The notes: a model not told the origin generated them from the letters alone. A stretch of 64,000 nt of DNA from Burkholderiaceae bacterium (GCA_021166725.1 JAJPES010000077.1:1-64000), one strand, 5' to 3'. Numbered from the stretch's first letter, positions 26,628 through 35,361 are shown. Numbers and translations: made by a program.

Positions 26628-26643
26628 TGGCATGTTCCATGCA
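26628..26643 (+). promoter_or_regulatory. Putative sigma-54 promoter of a PEP-CTERM gene
   Basis: TGGCATGTTCCATGCA matches the -24/-12 consensus (TGGCACG-N4-TTGCW) at 10 of the 12 defined positions, including GG and GC at the required spacing. The site is embedded in a perfect 9-base inverted repeat (26614-26622 and 26630-26638, GGAACATGC). The expected transcription start lies about 35 bases before the ATG at 26690. A similar site precedes the PEP-CTERM gene at 50560. Confidence 0.65.
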
Positions 26644-26689
26644 TGTGGTTCACGCGGTTCTCGCAATGATTCTTCGGAGATCCGAACCC

Positions 26690-27523
26690 ATGACCGAGCA
26701 GACGGGCCTTTCCGGCAGGGCGCAACTCCTGACGGCCGGTATTGCACTGGCGTTGTCGATGGCTGCGCCCTACGCCAGCGCCACCACCGTGCGGATCGAC
26801 TTCGGCGGTGCCGCGGGCAACGGCTACGCCGAGTTGATGCTCGCACCGGATCCCGACGCGAGCGCGAATTACAAACCGGACTTCAACACGACGGGCGCGT
26901 TGTCGCCATGGGATCCGGAGGGCGCACAGCACATCACGGGCGCCGTCGGCAGTTTCGACGGCGTCGCCATCACCGGGATCATGGATACCACCCCCGGTGC
27001 TCCGCCCGAGATTACCCCCGGCAGTTGGGAGAATCTCCCGAAGAGCTTCAGCTGGTTGTCCGTGGGCACAGGCCAGAAATCCTACGACAACCTCTTCTAT
27101 GCGGATGGCTCGCCGCTGGTGTGTCCGCCTCTTGGCGACCCTCCGTACACTTTCCACGGCGGATTCCTCGACATCTTCGGCGTGCTGTTCACGCTGGAGA
27201 ACGGCGATCTCGTGCACCTGTGGAGCGACGGGGTCACGACCAAAGGAGCGTTCGGACCCGACTGGCCAGGCGGCCTGACGTTCGGACTGAACGTCTACAC
27301 GCGCACTGACGGCGGCGGGTACGAAGAGGAATCTGCACAGTTCGCCGGTGCGTTCGCCGCGGTGCCGGAACCGGACATCCTGTGGCTGTTCGGAGCCGCC
27401 CTGCTCGGCCTGCTCGCGTCCGGCGGCATTGCGCACGCCAGAGGGCGTGCCGAATCTCATCCGGCCCGGGTCAACAGGAGCTGCAACTCGGCAAACCCCG
27501 AGCGATGCGCGCGACTTTCGTAG
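26690..27523 (+). CDS. PEP-CTERM sorting-domain protein
   Basis: Predicted exported surface protein of 277 residues. A signal peptide runs over about residues 1-32 (SGRAQLLTAGIALALSMAAP, then YASA). The body is beta-rich and unrecognised. The sorting signal is VPEPDILWLFGAALLGLLAS followed by a basic stretch (HARGRA). The ATG at 26690 has CGGAG upstream. After the sorting signal there are about 20 extra residues, and the last 67 bases run antisense through the end of the methyltransferase gene, so the original stop was probably lost. An exosortase encoded elsewhere should cut at the PEP motif. The gene is 20 kb from the Eps locus. Confidence 0.82.
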   Translation: MTEQTGLSGRAQLLTAGIALALSMAAPYASATTVRIDFGGAAGNGYAELMLAPDPDASANYKPDFNTTGALSPWDPEGAQHITGAVGSFDGVAITGIMDTTPGAPPEITPGSWENLPKSFSWLSVGTGQKSYDNLFYADGSPLVCPPLGDPPYTFHGGFLDIFGVLFTLENGDLVHLWSDGVTTKGAFGPDWPGGLTFGLNVYTRTDGGGYEEESAQFAGAFAAVPEPDILWLFGAALLGLLASGGIAHARGRAESHPARVNRSCNSANPERCARLS

Positions 27524-28143
27524 GGCGGCTTCGGCCACTTCCACGCAGTCGAGGGAAAGAGCGCGCGCATCGCGTTCGCGTCGCAGTGGTACGGCGGGCC
27601 TTCGATGAATCCCTGGCGCCGTCCTTCGCGCTCCGCCTGGACGGCGAGCAGCACCAGCAGGCCGCCCGGCGACGTCCAGTGGGCGAGCCGTGTGGCGTAG
27701 GCGATCCACCGATCGGGATGCAGCGCGCACAGGCAGGCCTGGTCCCAGATCGCATCGAGCGGTGCCGGCGGCGTCCACTCGAGGAGGTCGGCCTCGATCA
27801 CCTGCGCACGAAGCCCCTCGTGCACCAGGCGCTCGCGGGTGAGCGCGACGGCGCCCGGCGCGTAGTCCACGGCGAGCACGCGGCATCCTGCCGCTGCCAG
27901 CCGCGCCACCTCGTGCCCCGCACCGCAGCCCGGAACGAGCACGAGAGCGCCGGCCGGGAACGCGCCCCGCGCGATCAGCGGCTCGAGCGCCGGATTGACC
28001 TCGCCGCGATCCCACGGCGTGCGCCCGGAGGCGAATCGCTGCTGCCAGAAATCGGCGGTCGGTCCGGCGGGTGACGCCGGTGCAGTTGCGGTGGCATCCG
28101 CACGACCCGAACCCGCCGCCGGCGGCGCAGGATCGCGGCTCAC
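27457..28143 (-). CDS. TPMT-family SAM-dependent methyltransferase
   Basis: 228 residues from a GTG that overlaps the stop of the dehydrogenase gene (GTGA). The family entry segment is FWQQRFASGRTPWDRGEVNP near residue 31. The SAM site is ALVLVPGCGAGHEVARLA, and the later motif IEADLLEWTPPAPLDAIWDQ. The thiopurine S-methyltransferase family in bacteria includes selenium, tellurite and thiol methyltransferases, so the acceptor is open. The first 25 residues are Ala/Pro-rich and probably disordered. The C-terminus overlaps the converging PEP-CTERM gene. Confidence 0.85.
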   Translation of the reverse strand: MSRDPAPPAAGSGRADATATAPASPAGPTADFWQQRFASGRTPWDRGEVNPALEPLIARGAFPAGALVLVPGCGAGHEVARLAAAGCRVLAVDYAPGAVALTRERLVHEGLRAQVIEADLLEWTPPAPLDAIWDQACLCALHPDRWIAYATRLAHWTSPGGLLVLLAVQAEREGRRQGFIEGPPYHCDANAMRALFPSTAWKWPKPPYESRAHRSGFAELQLLLTRAG

Positions 28144-28994
28144 TTCTCGTACGAATAGAAGCCGCGGCCGGTCTTGCGCCCGAGCATGCCGGCGTCGACC
28201 ATCTCCTGCAGCAGCGGCGCGGGGCGGTATTTCGGATCGTTGAACGTGCCGTAGAGGACCTGCATCACCGCGAGCTCGACGTCCAGCCCGATCAGGTCGC
28301 ACAACGCGAGCGGGCCGATCGGGTGGTTGCAGCCCAGCTTCATGCCGGCGTCGATCTCCTCGGCGCTCGCCAGCCCTTCCTGCAGCGCGAAGATCGCCTC
28401 GTTGATCATCGGGCACAGGATGCGGTTGACGACGAAGCCGGCACTGTTCTTCACGCCGATCGGCGTCTTGCCGAGTCGCTGCGCAAGCGCGGTCACGGCG
28501 TTCACCGTCTCGTCGGACGTGCGAAGCCCGCGGATGATCTCGACCAGCGCCATCACCGGCACCGGATTGAAGAAGTGCATGCCGACGAAGCGCTGCGGAT
28601 CCTTCAGCGCTGCCGCCAGCTTCGTGATCGAGATCGACGAAGTGTTCGTCGCGATGATCGTGCCGGGACGCGCAATCGCGTCGACGTTGCGCAGGATCCT
28701 TTCCTTCAGCGTCTCGTTCTCGGTGGCCGCCTCGACGATCAGGTCGCACGCACCGAGATCGTCGGTCCGCGTGGTGGTCCGCACCCGAGCGATCATTTCG
28801 GCCTTCTTCGCCTCGTCGATCGTTCCCTTCCTGACGAGACGATCGAGCGAACCGGTGATCGCCTTCACGCCGCGCGCCGTGGCGGCGTCGTCGATGTCCT
28901 GCATCGTGACGCCGATTCCCGCCTGCGCACACGCCTGCGCGATCCCGCTGCCCATCGTGCCGGCGCCGATAATGCCGACGGTGTCGATTGCCAT
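28140..28994 (-). CDS. hbd: 3-hydroxybutyryl-CoA dehydrogenase
   Basis: NAD(P)-dependent 3-hydroxyacyl-CoA dehydrogenase, 284 residues, the usual length of the stand-alone enzyme. The Rossmann motif is GIIGAGTMGSGIAQACA. The catalytic His lies in FVGMHFFNPVPVM, with the conserved SAGFVVNRILCP and LGCNHPIGPLALCDLIGLD. It oxidises (S)-3-hydroxyacyl-CoA to 3-ketoacyl-CoA in fatty acid, phenylacetate or butanoate metabolism. It is co-transcribed with the overlapping methyltransferase gene. Confidence 0.95.
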   Translation of the reverse strand: MAIDTVGIIGAGTMGSGIAQACAQAGIGVTMQDIDDAATARGVKAITGSLDRLVRKGTIDEAKKAEMIARVRTTTRTDDLGACDLIVEAATENETLKERILRNVDAIARPGTIIATNTSSISITKLAAALKDPQRFVGMHFFNPVPVMALVEIIRGLRTSDETVNAVTALAQRLGKTPIGVKNSAGFVVNRILCPMINEAIFALQEGLASAEEIDAGMKLGCNHPIGPLALCDLIGLDVELAVMQVLYGTFNDPKYRPAPLLQEMVDAGMLGRKTGRGFYSYEK

Positions 28995-29081
28995 TGCTTC
29001 GAGTCCTGTTCGCCTGGGTGAAGCGCGAATTGTAGTGCGCGCGCCCGGCGCGTCGGGTAGCACGACCGGCGCTTCGCGACG

Positions 29082-29104
29082 CTAGGAGGCTGTCGGACTC
29101 CTAG
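29082..29104. repeat. CTAG tag, palindromic copy 3
   Basis: A 23-base element begins CTAGGAGGCTGTCGGAC and ends CTCCTAG, making a palindrome with 7-base arms (29082-29088 and 29098-29104). It shares its first 17 bases with the tag at 134-150 in reverse complement. Its right CTAG contains the ilvA stop codon, as the tag at 134-150 contains the paaK stop. Confidence 0.65.
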
Positions 29105-30330
29105 TCGCTGCGCGCGTCGAAGCCCGCCTCGCGCAAGCGCTGCAGCACGCGCTCGACGTGCTCCCGCGACTCGCTCTGCACGACGATCTCCACCGCGACC
29201 CGCTGCGCGCCCTTCGTGCCGAAAGCGCGCTCGTGGTGGATCTGCTCGATGTTCGCGCGCTCCTCGGCCAGCAGCGCGGTAACGCGCGCCAGCGCGCCCG
29301 GCGCATCGCGCACGTCGACGATCAGCCGCGCAAGGCGCCCGGAGCGGGCGAGCCCGCGCTCGACGATCGCCGCGAGCAGCAACGGATCGATGTTTCCGCC
29401 GGTCAGCACGAGCCCGACGCGCCGCCCACGGAACCGCTGCGGGTGCGCCAGCACGGCGGCGAGTCCGGCGGCGCCGGCGCCTTCGACGACGGTCTTCTCG
29501 ATCTCGAGCAGCAGCAGGATCGCCTGCTCGATCTGAGCGTCGTCTACGAGCAGCACGCCGTCGAGATGACGACGCAGCAGCGGCAGCGTGATCGAGCCGA
29601 GCCGGTTCACCGCGATGCCGTCGGCGATCGTCGATGCGCCCAGCGGATGCTTCGCGCCGCACAGCGCATCGTGCACGAGCGCGAAGCGCTCGCTCTGCAC
29701 GCCGACGACGCGCACCGACGGGCGCAGCCGGTGCAGCGCCATCGCGATGCCGGCCGCCAGGCCGCCGCCGCCGATCGGCACGACGACGTCGTCGAGTTCG
29801 TGCGCCGAGCGCGCGATTTCCAGCCCGACCGTGCCCTGGCCGGCGATCACCGCCGCATCGTCGAAGGGATCGATCGTCGTCAGCCCCCGCTCGGCGGCGA
29901 TCTGCGCCCCGCGCGCGTGCGTCTCGTCGAAGCGATCGCCGTGCAGCACGATCGACGCGCCGAGCGCACGCGTGCGCGCGATCTTCACCGAGGCGGTTCC
30001 GGACGGCATCACGATGGTCGCCGGCGCCCCCAGACGCTTCGCGTGCCAGGCGACGCCCTGTGCGTGGTTGCCGGCCGATACCGCGAGCACGCCGCGAGCA
30101 AGCTGCGCCGGCGTGAGTTGCAGCAGTCGGTTCAGCGCGCCACGCTCCTTGAACGAAGCCGTGAACTGCAGGTTCTCGAACTTCAGGTACAGCTGCGCGC
30201 CGGCGATCTCCGACAACGTTCGCGAATGCAGGAACGGCGTCTGCTCGACCTGCCCGGCGATGCGCCGCTCGGCGTGCCGAAGGTCGTCGAAGTCCACGGC
30301 TTCGCGCGCCGATTCGTCGCCCGACGCCAT
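29101..30330 (-). CDS. ilvA: Threonine ammonia-lyase with ACT domain
   Basis: PLP enzyme that converts threonine to 2-oxobutanoate and ammonia, 409 residues. The Schiff-base lysine is K61 in FTASFKERGALN, the phosphate loop is PIGGGGLAAGIA, and SAGNHAQGVAWHA is intact. A single ACT domain occupies about residues 330-409 (RLARLIVDVRDAPGALARVT), the short form typical of TdcB/IlvA2-type enzymes rather than the 500-residue IlvA with two regulatory repeats. The stop lies in a repeated CTAG tag. Confidence 0.93.
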   Translation of the reverse strand: MASGDESAREAVDFDDLRHAERRIAGQVEQTPFLHSRTLSEIAGAQLYLKFENLQFTASFKERGALNRLLQLTPAQLARGVLAVSAGNHAQGVAWHAKRLGAPATIVMPSGTASVKIARTRALGASIVLHGDRFDETHARGAQIAAERGLTTIDPFDDAAVIAGQGTVGLEIARSAHELDDVVVPIGGGGLAAGIAMALHRLRPSVRVVGVQSERFALVHDALCGAKHPLGASTIADGIAVNRLGSITLPLLRRHLDGVLLVDDAQIEQAILLLLEIEKTVVEGAGAAGLAAVLAHPQRFRGRRVGLVLTGGNIDPLLLAAIVERGLARSGRLARLIVDVRDAPGALARVTALLAEERANIEQIHHERAFGTKGAQRVAVEIVVQSESREHVERVLQRLREAGFDARSD

Positions 30331-31101
30331 TCAGTCATTCTCGCCGCGCGCACCGCTGCCGTCGCGTCGCTGCGAGCCGTTCTCGCGCCGCGTTGTATCG
30401 GCGGCCTCGACCGCGACCGCCGCCGCCTCTCGTGCCTCGTCGCCGATTTCGCGCGCGGCCTCGCCGCTTTCGCGCGCGGCCTCGCTCGCCTTGCGCGCCG
30501 CTTCGCTCGTATCGCCGGCAGCGCCGGCCGCCGCACGCATCGCCTCGCCGGAATCGCCGGCGGAACGCGCGGCTCCACGCCGCTGCCGGCGGTCTGCGCG
30601 CTCTTCGCGCGCGCGCTTCTTGCGGCTGTGCACTTGGGTCGCCTCGTCGACCGAGTGGCTCACTTTCAGTCCGCCTTCCTGCTCGGCGAGGTCGGCCAGC
30701 CGACAATAGAACTCGTGCAGCTTGCGCAGCGACTCCTCGTCGAGATCCTCGATCGCGACGAGGCGGTTGCTCGCGTACTCGTGCGAGGCGAGCAGCTCGT
30801 TCAGCTTCAGGTGCACGGCCCGGCTGTCCTTGTTCTGCGAGTGCTGGATCAGGAACACCATCAGGAACGTGACGATCGTCGTTCCCGTGTTGATCACGAG
30901 CTGCCAGGTCTGCGAAAAGCCGAACAGCGGACCGCTGAACGCCCACACGACAACGGCGAGCCCGGCCAGGACGAATCCGGTGCTGCTGCCCGACGCACGA
31001 GTCGCGAGCGCCGCGAAGCGCTCGAAGATTCCGTAGGCGCGCCGCCGGCCTCGGGCGGCGCGCGTGTCGTGCTGCCGCTCGGCGCGCATGGATGGATTCA
31101 T
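30331..31101 (-). CDS. Low-affinity iron permease family membrane protein
   Basis: 256 residues. Two transmembrane helices (STGFVLAGLAVVVWAFSGPL and TWQLVINTGTTIVTFLMVFL) lead into IQHSQNKDSRAVHLKLNELL, the hallmark of the Fet4-like low-affinity iron permease family. The start MNPSMRAERQ is preceded by CGGAG. The C-terminal 80 residues are Ala/Glu/Arg-rich near-repeats (AARKASEAARESGEAAREIG) with a helical, possibly coiled-coil character. Bacterial members are usually about 150 residues, so the tail is extra. Iron transport is a family label, not established for bacteria. Its start is 96 bases past the YbhN-like gene. Confidence 0.78.
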   Translation of the reverse strand: MNPSMRAERQHDTRAARGRRRAYGIFERFAALATRASGSSTGFVLAGLAVVVWAFSGPLFGFSQTWQLVINTGTTIVTFLMVFLIQHSQNKDSRAVHLKLNELLASHEYASNRLVAIEDLDEESLRKLHEFYCRLADLAEQEGGLKVSHSVDEATQVHSRKKRAREERADRRQRRGAARSAGDSGEAMRAAAGAAGDTSEAARKASEAARESGEAAREIGDEAREAAAVAVEAADTTRRENGSQRRDGSGARGEND

Positions 31102-31197
31102 CGGGAAGGGCTCCGCTGCGCGGCGCCGATGAAGGCCGCGTCGCGCCGGCTGCGCAATCAACGTGCCCGGTCGTGCGCGACGGTCGTCGCGCGGCGA

Positions 31198-32184
31198 TCA
31201 GCGCCCCGTATCCGGCGCCGGCCGTGCAGCCGTCGCCGGCGCGCTCGCCGTGCTGCGTCGCGCCAGCAGTTCGAGCACGAGGAAGAGCACGCCCGCCACC
31301 ATCAGCGGCACCAGGTAGTACACCGCCCGATAGGCGAGCACTGCGGCGAGGATCGTGCCGGTGCCGATCGACCAGCCGAGCATCGCGACGAACACCCCCT
31401 CGATGACCCCGAGCCCGCCGGGGATGTGCGCCAGCGCGCCCGCGATGCTCGCCACGCAGACGACCGCCAGCGCCGTCGCATAGGTGACCTGTTGCCCGAG
31501 CAGCACGAAGACGACGGCCGAGAGCACCAGCCAGTTCGATGCGCCGAGCAGCACCTGTCGCAGCGCCATGCCGCACGACGGCAGCCGGAAGGTGCGTCCG
31601 CGAAACGAAAACTCGCGCCTGGGCGAGAAGCGACACAGCGCCGCGTAGCCGAGCGACGCTGCGACCATGACGGCGCCGATCACGCGCATCGCGCCGTCGC
31701 CCGCCTTCCATCCTTCGGGAAACGCGACCCCGCCGATCGCGAACACCGTGCCGGCGACGAGCAGGTAGCCGATCCAGTTGGTGACGATGCTGAACGCGAT
31801 CATCGCGGCGATCTGCCCCTGCTCGACGCCGAGGCGCGAGTACAGGCGAAGGCGAAAACCCGCGCCGCCGACGATCGATCCGATGTTCAGGTTGAACGCG
31901 TAGCTGACCGCGCCGATCAGCAGCGCGCGCCCGCGGGAGACGCGCGCGCCGACATAACTGCGGCTCAGCAGGTCGAAGCAGCCGTACAGCAGGTAACTCG
32001 CGGCCGCCAGCGCAAAGGCGAGCGCCAGCGTCGTCGCGCGGTAGTCGCGCAGCGTCGCGAGCACCTCCGACCAGTCGACCGTTCTCGCCTGCCGCCAGGC
32101 GAGCCAGCCGGCGAGGCAGAAGAAGGCGAGCAGCAACACTCGCCCGATCCAGCGACGCAACGGGCTGCGTTCGGCATGGCTCAT
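31198..32184 (-). CDS. YbhN/UPF0104-type (LPG synthase TM-domain family) membrane protein
   Basis: 328-residue inner-membrane protein with about eight hydrophobic segments and an Ala/Pro-rich C-terminus. The family core is YAFNLNIGSIVGGAGFRLRL, then SIVTNWIGYL and AHIPGGLGVIEGVFVAML. It lacks the soluble lysyl-transferase half of MprF, so no lipid aminoacylation is implied. In E. coli the homologue YbhN lies beside clsB (ybhO) and ybhP. Here the same three genes occur with an SDR gene inserted, supporting a role with cardiolipin or membrane lipid. Confidence 0.85.
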   Translation of the reverse strand: MSHAERSPLRRWIGRVLLLAFFCLAGWLAWRQARTVDWSEVLATLRDYRATTLALAFALAAASYLLYGCFDLLSRSYVGARVSRGRALLIGAVSYAFNLNIGSIVGGAGFRLRLYSRLGVEQGQIAAMIAFSIVTNWIGYLLVAGTVFAIGGVAFPEGWKAGDGAMRVIGAVMVAASLGYAALCRFSPRREFSFRGRTFRLPSCGMALRQVLLGASNWLVLSAVVFVLLGQQVTYATALAVVCVASIAGALAHIPGGLGVIEGVFVAMLGWSIGTGTILAAVLAYRAVYYLVPLMVAGVLFLVLELLARRSTASAPATAARPAPDTGR

Positions 32185-32254
32185 CGCACCGCCGGATCGG
32201 GCGTCGGCCGTGCACGGCGCAGCGCATGCGCCACTGCGGATCGGTTCGCTCGCA

Positions 32255-33121
32255 TCAGCTGTCGACGATCTCCCCGCCGTTGGGGTGCAGCACCTGTCCG
32301 CTCATGTAGCTCGCGTCGTCGCTGGCGAGGAACACGTAGCAGGGCGCCACGTCGGCGGGCTGGCCGGGCCTCTTCATCGGGACGTCGCTGCCGAATTTCG
32401 ATACGTGTTCGGCCTCGAAACTGGCGGGAATCAGCGGCGTCCAGATCGGACCGGGCGCCACCGCATTGACCCGGATGCCACGTTCGACGAGTTGCAGCGA
32501 CAACGAGCGCGTGAACGAGACGATCGCGCCCTTCGACGACGAGTAGTCGACCAGGCCGGGGCTGCCCGCGTAGGCGGTGACCGAGGCCGTATTCACGATC
32601 GCGGCGCCCGGCTCGAGGTGCTTCAGCGCCGCCTTGACCAGATGGAACATCGAGAAGACGTTGGTGCGAAACGTTCGTTCGAGCTGCTCGACCGGGATCT
32701 CCTCGATCGAGCGTCGCACGTGCTGCTCGCCGGCGTTGTTGACGACGACGTCGAGCCGACCGAAGCTCTCGATGGCCTGCTCGACGAGCCGCTGCGCAGT
32801 CGCCGGATCGCCGACATCGCCGATCACCGCGACGCATCGGCGGCCGGCACCCTCGACCATCCGCACGGTCTCCTGCGCATCTTCGTGCTCCTCGAGATAG
32901 CCGATCACCGAGTCGGCGCCCTCCAGGGCGAAGGCGAGTGCGACGGCGCGGCCGATCCCGCTGTCGCCCCCGGTGATGATCGCGACCCGGCCGGCGAGCT
33001 TGCCGCTGCCGGCGTAGCCCGGCTTGTGGCTCCGCGGCTGCGGCGTCATCCGGCCCTGCCGACCGGGTTGCCGATCCTGGTGCTGCGCCGGCAGCGTCTT
33101 CGACGATTGCTGTTCCGCCAT
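32255..33121 (-). CDS. SDR-family oxidoreductase (general-stress type)
   Basis: 288 residues. The first 40 are polar with an HKPGYAGSGKLAGRVAIITG lead-in typical of the long-N-terminus SDRs annotated as general stress or YhdF-like oxidoreductases. NAD(P) motif TGGDSGIGRAVA, NNAGEQHVR, catalytic Ser in VNTASVTAYAG and YSSSKGAIVSF with the Tyr-x3-Lys pair are all present. The C-terminal SGQVLHPNGGEIVDS also fits. The substrate is unknown, and the gene lies between the ybhN-like and clsB genes. Confidence 0.88.
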   Translation of the reverse strand: MAEQQSSKTLPAQHQDRQPGRQGRMTPQPRSHKPGYAGSGKLAGRVAIITGGDSGIGRAVALAFALEGADSVIGYLEEHEDAQETVRMVEGAGRRCVAVIGDVGDPATAQRLVEQAIESFGRLDVVVNNAGEQHVRRSIEEIPVEQLERTFRTNVFSMFHLVKAALKHLEPGAAIVNTASVTAYAGSPGLVDYSSSKGAIVSFTRSLSLQLVERGIRVNAVAPGPIWTPLIPASFEAEHVSKFGSDVPMKRPGQPADVAPCYVFLASDDASYMSGQVLHPNGGEIVDS

Positions 33122-33251
33122 GACGGGCTTCCTGTAAGGGTACTGCGCCGCAGCCGCGACACATCGTCACCCGCTGCACGGTGCATGCCCGCGGCGGCTG
33201 CGGCATGCTCGCTGCCCTCATCGAGTTCGTCGCGACTCGAAGCCGCTGCGA

Positions 33252-34565
33252 TCAGTGCAATGCGTGCTGCTCGCGCCGTTCGCCTTCGCCCGCAGGCGGC
33301 CCGGCCTCGTCCTGCGCGGCGCGGGCGCCCGGCGAACGCTCGCCTTCGTCGGGGCGCAGGCCGACCGTCTTCAGCCGCGGCTCGTGCGTCGGCAGCCAGG
33401 TCGCCCACTTGGGGAAACGCCGCAGCACATGGAAGACGGCGAAGCTGGGCACCAACCGCCACAGGCCCGAGTTGCGCGCCCCTCCGGGCTCCATGACCTT
33501 GCAGTGCTCTTCGATCAGGCGCTCGAGACGCCGGCGAAGGTCCACCGCGAAGTCGCGATCGCGCAGCATCAGGTTCGCTTCGAGATTCAGCGACAGGCTC
33601 AACGGATCGAGGTTGCTCGAGCCCACCGTCGCCCATTCGTCGTCGACCACGGCGACCTTGCCGTGCAGCGGCCGTTCGCAATATTCGTGGATGCGCACGC
33701 CGGCGCGCAGCAGGTGTTCGTACAGCATGCGGGCGGCGATCCGCACGATCGGCATGTCGGGCTCGCCCTGCAGGATCAGTTCGACGCGAACGCCGCGCCG
33801 CGCGGCGCGTCGCATGTCGCGCAGCAGTCGATAGCCGGGGAAGAAATACGCGTTGGCCAGGCAGACGTACGACTGCGCCGCGCGAAACGCGATGCGGTAC
33901 TGGCGTTCGATGTCGTTGCGGTGCACGCCGTTGTCGCGCACGACGAAAGCGGCGAGAACGCCGTCTTCGGGACGCGCGCCGAGCCTGTGCTCCGCTGCTT
34001 CCCGACGACGGCGTTCGAGCCATTCGCCGAGCAACTGGCGCAGCGTTCGACGACGCTCGCGCGGAAGCATCCCCAGCACGAAGCGATGGATCACCGCGAC
34101 GATCGGACCGCGCACCTCGACGGCATAGTCCTGCTTGGCCATCGGACCGAAGTCGGCGAGATGATCGGCCGAGAAATTGATGCCGCCGACGAAAGCGAGC
34201 TCCGCGTCGATGACGACGATCTTGCGGTGCATGCGGCGAAACAGGTTGCGCCGAAAGCCGAGGATCTTCGGCTTCGGGTCGAACAGGTGCACGCGAACGC
34301 CGGCCTCGCCGAGCGCCGCGAGGAACCCGGGCGTCAGGTCCGAGGAACCGTAGCCGTCCGCGGTGAGGTCGATCTGCACGCCGCGCCGCGCCGCGTCTAC
34401 GAGCACCCGATGAAGCTCGTTGCCGACCTTGTCCTCGAAGAGGATGAAGGTCTCGATCAGCACCTGGCGCCGGGCGGCGGCGATCGCCTCGAACACTCTG
34501 GGGTAGTAGGCCTCGCCGTTCTCGAGCAGCCGCGCCCGGTTGCCACCGATCCAGCGCGCCTTCAC
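33252..34565 (-). CDS. clsB: Cardiolipin synthase B-type phospholipase D protein
   Basis: 437 residues from a GTG overlapping the upstream phosphodiesterase stop (GTGA). Two PLD motifs are intact: HRKIVVIDAELAFVGGINFS and HGKVAVVDDEWATVGSSNLD. The N-terminal GGNRARLLENGEAYYPRVFE is typical of ClsB/YbhO. It should form cardiolipin from phosphatidylglycerol with another phospholipid as donor. The last 40 residues are polar (PDEGERSPGARAAQDEAG). The ybhP-clsB-ybhN linkage known in enterobacteria supports the call. Confidence 0.9.
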   Translation of the reverse strand: MKARWIGGNRARLLENGEAYYPRVFEAIAAARRQVLIETFILFEDKVGNELHRVLVDAARRGVQIDLTADGYGSSDLTPGFLAALGEAGVRVHLFDPKPKILGFRRNLFRRMHRKIVVIDAELAFVGGINFSADHLADFGPMAKQDYAVEVRGPIVAVIHRFVLGMLPRERRRTLRQLLGEWLERRRREAAEHRLGARPEDGVLAAFVVRDNGVHRNDIERQYRIAFRAAQSYVCLANAYFFPGYRLLRDMRRAARRGVRVELILQGEPDMPIVRIAARMLYEHLLRAGVRIHEYCERPLHGKVAVVDDEWATVGSSNLDPLSLSLNLEANLMLRDRDFAVDLRRRLERLIEEHCKVMEPGGARNSGLWRLVPSFAVFHVLRRFPKWATWLPTHEPRLKTVGLRPDEGERSPGARAAQDEAGPPAGEGERREQHALH

Positions 34566-35338
34566 AGCACGAGCTCCGCGGCCAGCGGGGCGTGGTCGGA
34601 CAGTTTCGACCAGGGCCGCGGCCGCAGCAACACCGGACGCGCAGCGCGCGCGTTGCGCACGTAGATCCGGTCCAGCTTCAGCACCGGCCAGCGGGCCGGA
34701 AACGTGCGCGCAGCCGACCCGGTCGCCTGGACGAAGACCTCGGCCAATCCGGCGCAACGACGCAGGCGGGCGTGCGCGCGCAGGCGCCAGTCGTTGAAGT
34801 CGCCGGCGACGACCAGCGGCGCGTCGGCCGGCGTCTTCTCGTCGATCTGCTGGCACAGCCGCTCGAGCTGCCAGCGCCGCTGTGCTTCGTTCAGGCCGAG
34901 ATGCACGCAGATCGCGTGCACCGGCACCGACCTGCCGGGTACCTCGAGAACACAGTGGAGCAATCCTCGCCTTTCGCGACCGTTCACCGAGATGTCGCGG
35001 TTCTCGAAGCGGACGATCGGAAACTTCGACAGCACCGCGTTGCCATGGTGGCCGCCGCGGTGCACGGCATTCTTGCCGTAGGCGTACTGCGGCCAGATCG
35101 AATCGGCGAGGAACTCGTACTGCGAAGCCGGCCAGTGAGCGCCGCGATGATTCGTCGGCACCGTCGCCTCGCCGAGAACCTCCTGCAGGAAGACGATGTC
35201 GGCCGACACCGCACGCACCGCGTCGCGCAGCTCGTGCAGCACGAAACGGCGGTTGAATGCGGTGAAGCCCTTGTGCGTGTTCACCGTCAACACGCGTAAC
35301 TGCAGCGGGGCCGTCACCGGACGCGCCGCCGGGGCCAC
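34562..35338 (-). CDS. Endonuclease/exonuclease/phosphatase family protein (YbhP-like)
   Basis: 258 residues of the EEP fold. Metal and catalytic residues lie in RVLTVNTHKGF, DIVFLQEV, AICVHLGLNE, VVAGDFNDWR and KLSDHAPLAAEL. The GTG at 35338, with GGAGG eleven bases upstream, was chosen. A longer frame would overlap the proline-rich gene. A TTG overlapping that gene's stop (TTGA) is another option. It is coupled to clsB by a four-base overlap. The nearest known context is ybhP beside clsB. A phospholipid-related phosphodiesterase role is inferred. Confidence 0.82.
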   Translation of the reverse strand: MAPAARPVTAPLQLRVLTVNTHKGFTAFNRRFVLHELRDAVRAVSADIVFLQEVLGEATVPTNHRGAHWPASQYEFLADSIWPQYAYGKNAVHRGGHHGNAVLSKFPIVRFENRDISVNGRERRGLLHCVLEVPGRSVPVHAICVHLGLNEAQRRWQLERLCQQIDEKTPADAPLVVAGDFNDWRLRAHARLRRCAGLAEVFVQATGSAARTFPARWPVLKLDRIYVRNARAARPVLLRPRPWSKLSDHAPLAAELVL

Positions 35339-35361
35339 TACCGATTCCACCTCCGTCGGCC

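Noticed and set aside
31198-32184. MprF lysyl-phosphatidylglycerol synthase
   Set aside because: Only the membrane half is present. The catalytic soluble domain is missing.
29158-32469. A 1103-codon open frame antisense to ilvA, the iron-permease-like gene and the YbhN-like gene
   Set aside because: It crosses three well-supported genes and is low-complexity Arg/Ala/His. It is a composition artefact.
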